Below, piece by piece: positions 4,897 through 5,273 of a DNA stretch of 5,273 bases. Source of the DNA: Sphingomonas bacterium (GTDB lineage: Bacteria; Pseudomonadota; Alphaproteobacteria; Sphingomonadales; Sphingomonadaceae); assembly GCA_026785645.1 (NCBI GenBank), contig JAJAZM010000114.1:1-5273 (forward strand), in the 5' to 3' direction. Each line of letters starts with the position of its first letter. The first letter of the stretch is position 1. The notes under the pieces were generated by a model. It was given only the letters and a program-made list of their open reading frames with translations. It searched no databases and was not told the DNA's origin. The translations under genes and the position numbers were made by a program.

Positions 4897-5273
4897 TCAA
4901 GCGGGTCGGATTGAACGCCGCCGCGCTGGGCGTGCTGATCGCCGCGGCACCCGCGCCGGCACAGATTAGCGCCCAACGGATCAAGGCCGACGTCCGCACC
5001 CTGGCATCGGACTCATTCGATGGTCGCGGCCCCGGCGAAAAAGGCGAAGCAGCAACGGTCGAATTCATCGCCCGATCGTTCGCCAAGGCGGGTCTCGAAC
5101 CCGGCGGCGACAATGGCACATGGACCCAGGACGTGCCGCTGGTGCGGCTCGACCGGTTGCCGGGGGCAAGCCTGTCGGTACGGATTGCGGGCCGGAGTCA
5201 GCAGCTTCGGTTGGGCGCCGATTCAACCTTGTCGTTGCGCAATGGCGGACGCTTCGAGCTGGCCGATGCGCCA
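4893..5273 (+). CDS. Exported M28-family metallopeptidase, N-terminal part (partial)
   Basis: An open frame starts with GTG inside the overlap GTGA with the nitronate monooxygenase stop and runs without a stop for 127 codons to the window end. It opens with a signal peptide: MIKRV, a hydrophobic stretch at about 9-19, and a probable cleavage after APA (21-23) before QIS. It continues with LASDSFDGRGPGEKG (37-51), then an EFIARSFAKAGLEPGGDNGTW run (56-76), the classic N-terminal region of M28 Zn-aminopeptidases of the periplasm or outside. The zinc ligands and PA-like insert would lie beyond the right edge, so catalytic competence cannot be judged. AAGG about 10 bases upstream is a weak Shine-Dalgarno, and coupling by the 4-base overlap is likely to drive translation. 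Confidence 0.82.
   Translation, partial: MIKRVGLNAAALGVLIAAAPAPAQISAQRIKADVRTLASDSFDGRGPGEKGEAATVEFIARSFAKAGLEPGGDNGTWTQDVPLVRLDRLPGASLSVRIAGRSQQLRLGADSTLSLRNGGRFELADAP

Noticed and set aside
1..5273. tRNA/tmRNA attachment site, CRISPR array or insertion sequence marking a mobile element boundary
   Set aside because: No tRNA-like cloverleaf, regularly spaced repeats, transposase or integrase motifs, or long terminal inverted repeats could be seen by eye on either strand.

Overview
The window is GC-rich DNA with alphaproteobacterial character, most likely from a sphingomonad (Sphingomonadales). Three things suggest this: a gene-transfer-agent (GTA) type terminase pair, G/C-ending codons throughout, and short palindromic repeats of the kind scattered through sphingomonad genomes, one of which reads as the in-frame peptide CPERSRG. 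The assignment rests on recognition, not on a database search.

Layout. Everything left of about 3.8 kb is read from the minus strand. From right to left come a UDP-N-acetylglucosamine 4-epimerase of the WbpP/TviC type (3815-2781), a small secreted CAP/SCP-domain probable lipoprotein (2748-2143), a terminase small subunit (2119-1574) and a GTA-type terminase large subunit (1587-178). The terminase is followed by a structured palindromic repeat (about 93-172). At the left edge is the start of a gene that looks like a DUF559 (Vsr-fold) endonuclease-domain protein. To the right of a 127-bp divergent intergenic region, two genes run on the plus strand: a nitronate monooxygenase family flavoprotein (3946-4896) and, overlapping its stop by 4 bases, the N-terminal part of an exported M28-family metallopeptidase (4893 to the window end).

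How the genes fit together. The two terminase genes overlap by 14 bases and form the DNA-packaging motor that normally opens a GTA or prophage head-gene cluster. The portal gene expected next is not visible in the 177 bases available; a repeat and a DUF559-like gene occupy that position. The epimerase makes UDP-GalNAc-type sugar nucleotides for surface polysaccharide, and the CAP protein is a cell-envelope protein. They look like host flanking genes rather than head genes. The nitronate monooxygenase and peptidase form an independent, translationally coupled pair.

The most notable point is that the large terminase carries about 32 extra residues just before its nuclease domain, encoded by two palindromic repeat elements inserted in frame. 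Other points are an AT-rich patch with a 22-bp direct repeat just upstream of the terminase genes, and a perfect 6-bp hairpin that buries the ribosome-binding site of the nitronate monooxygenase gene. I see no tRNA, rRNA, CRISPR array or insertion sequence.
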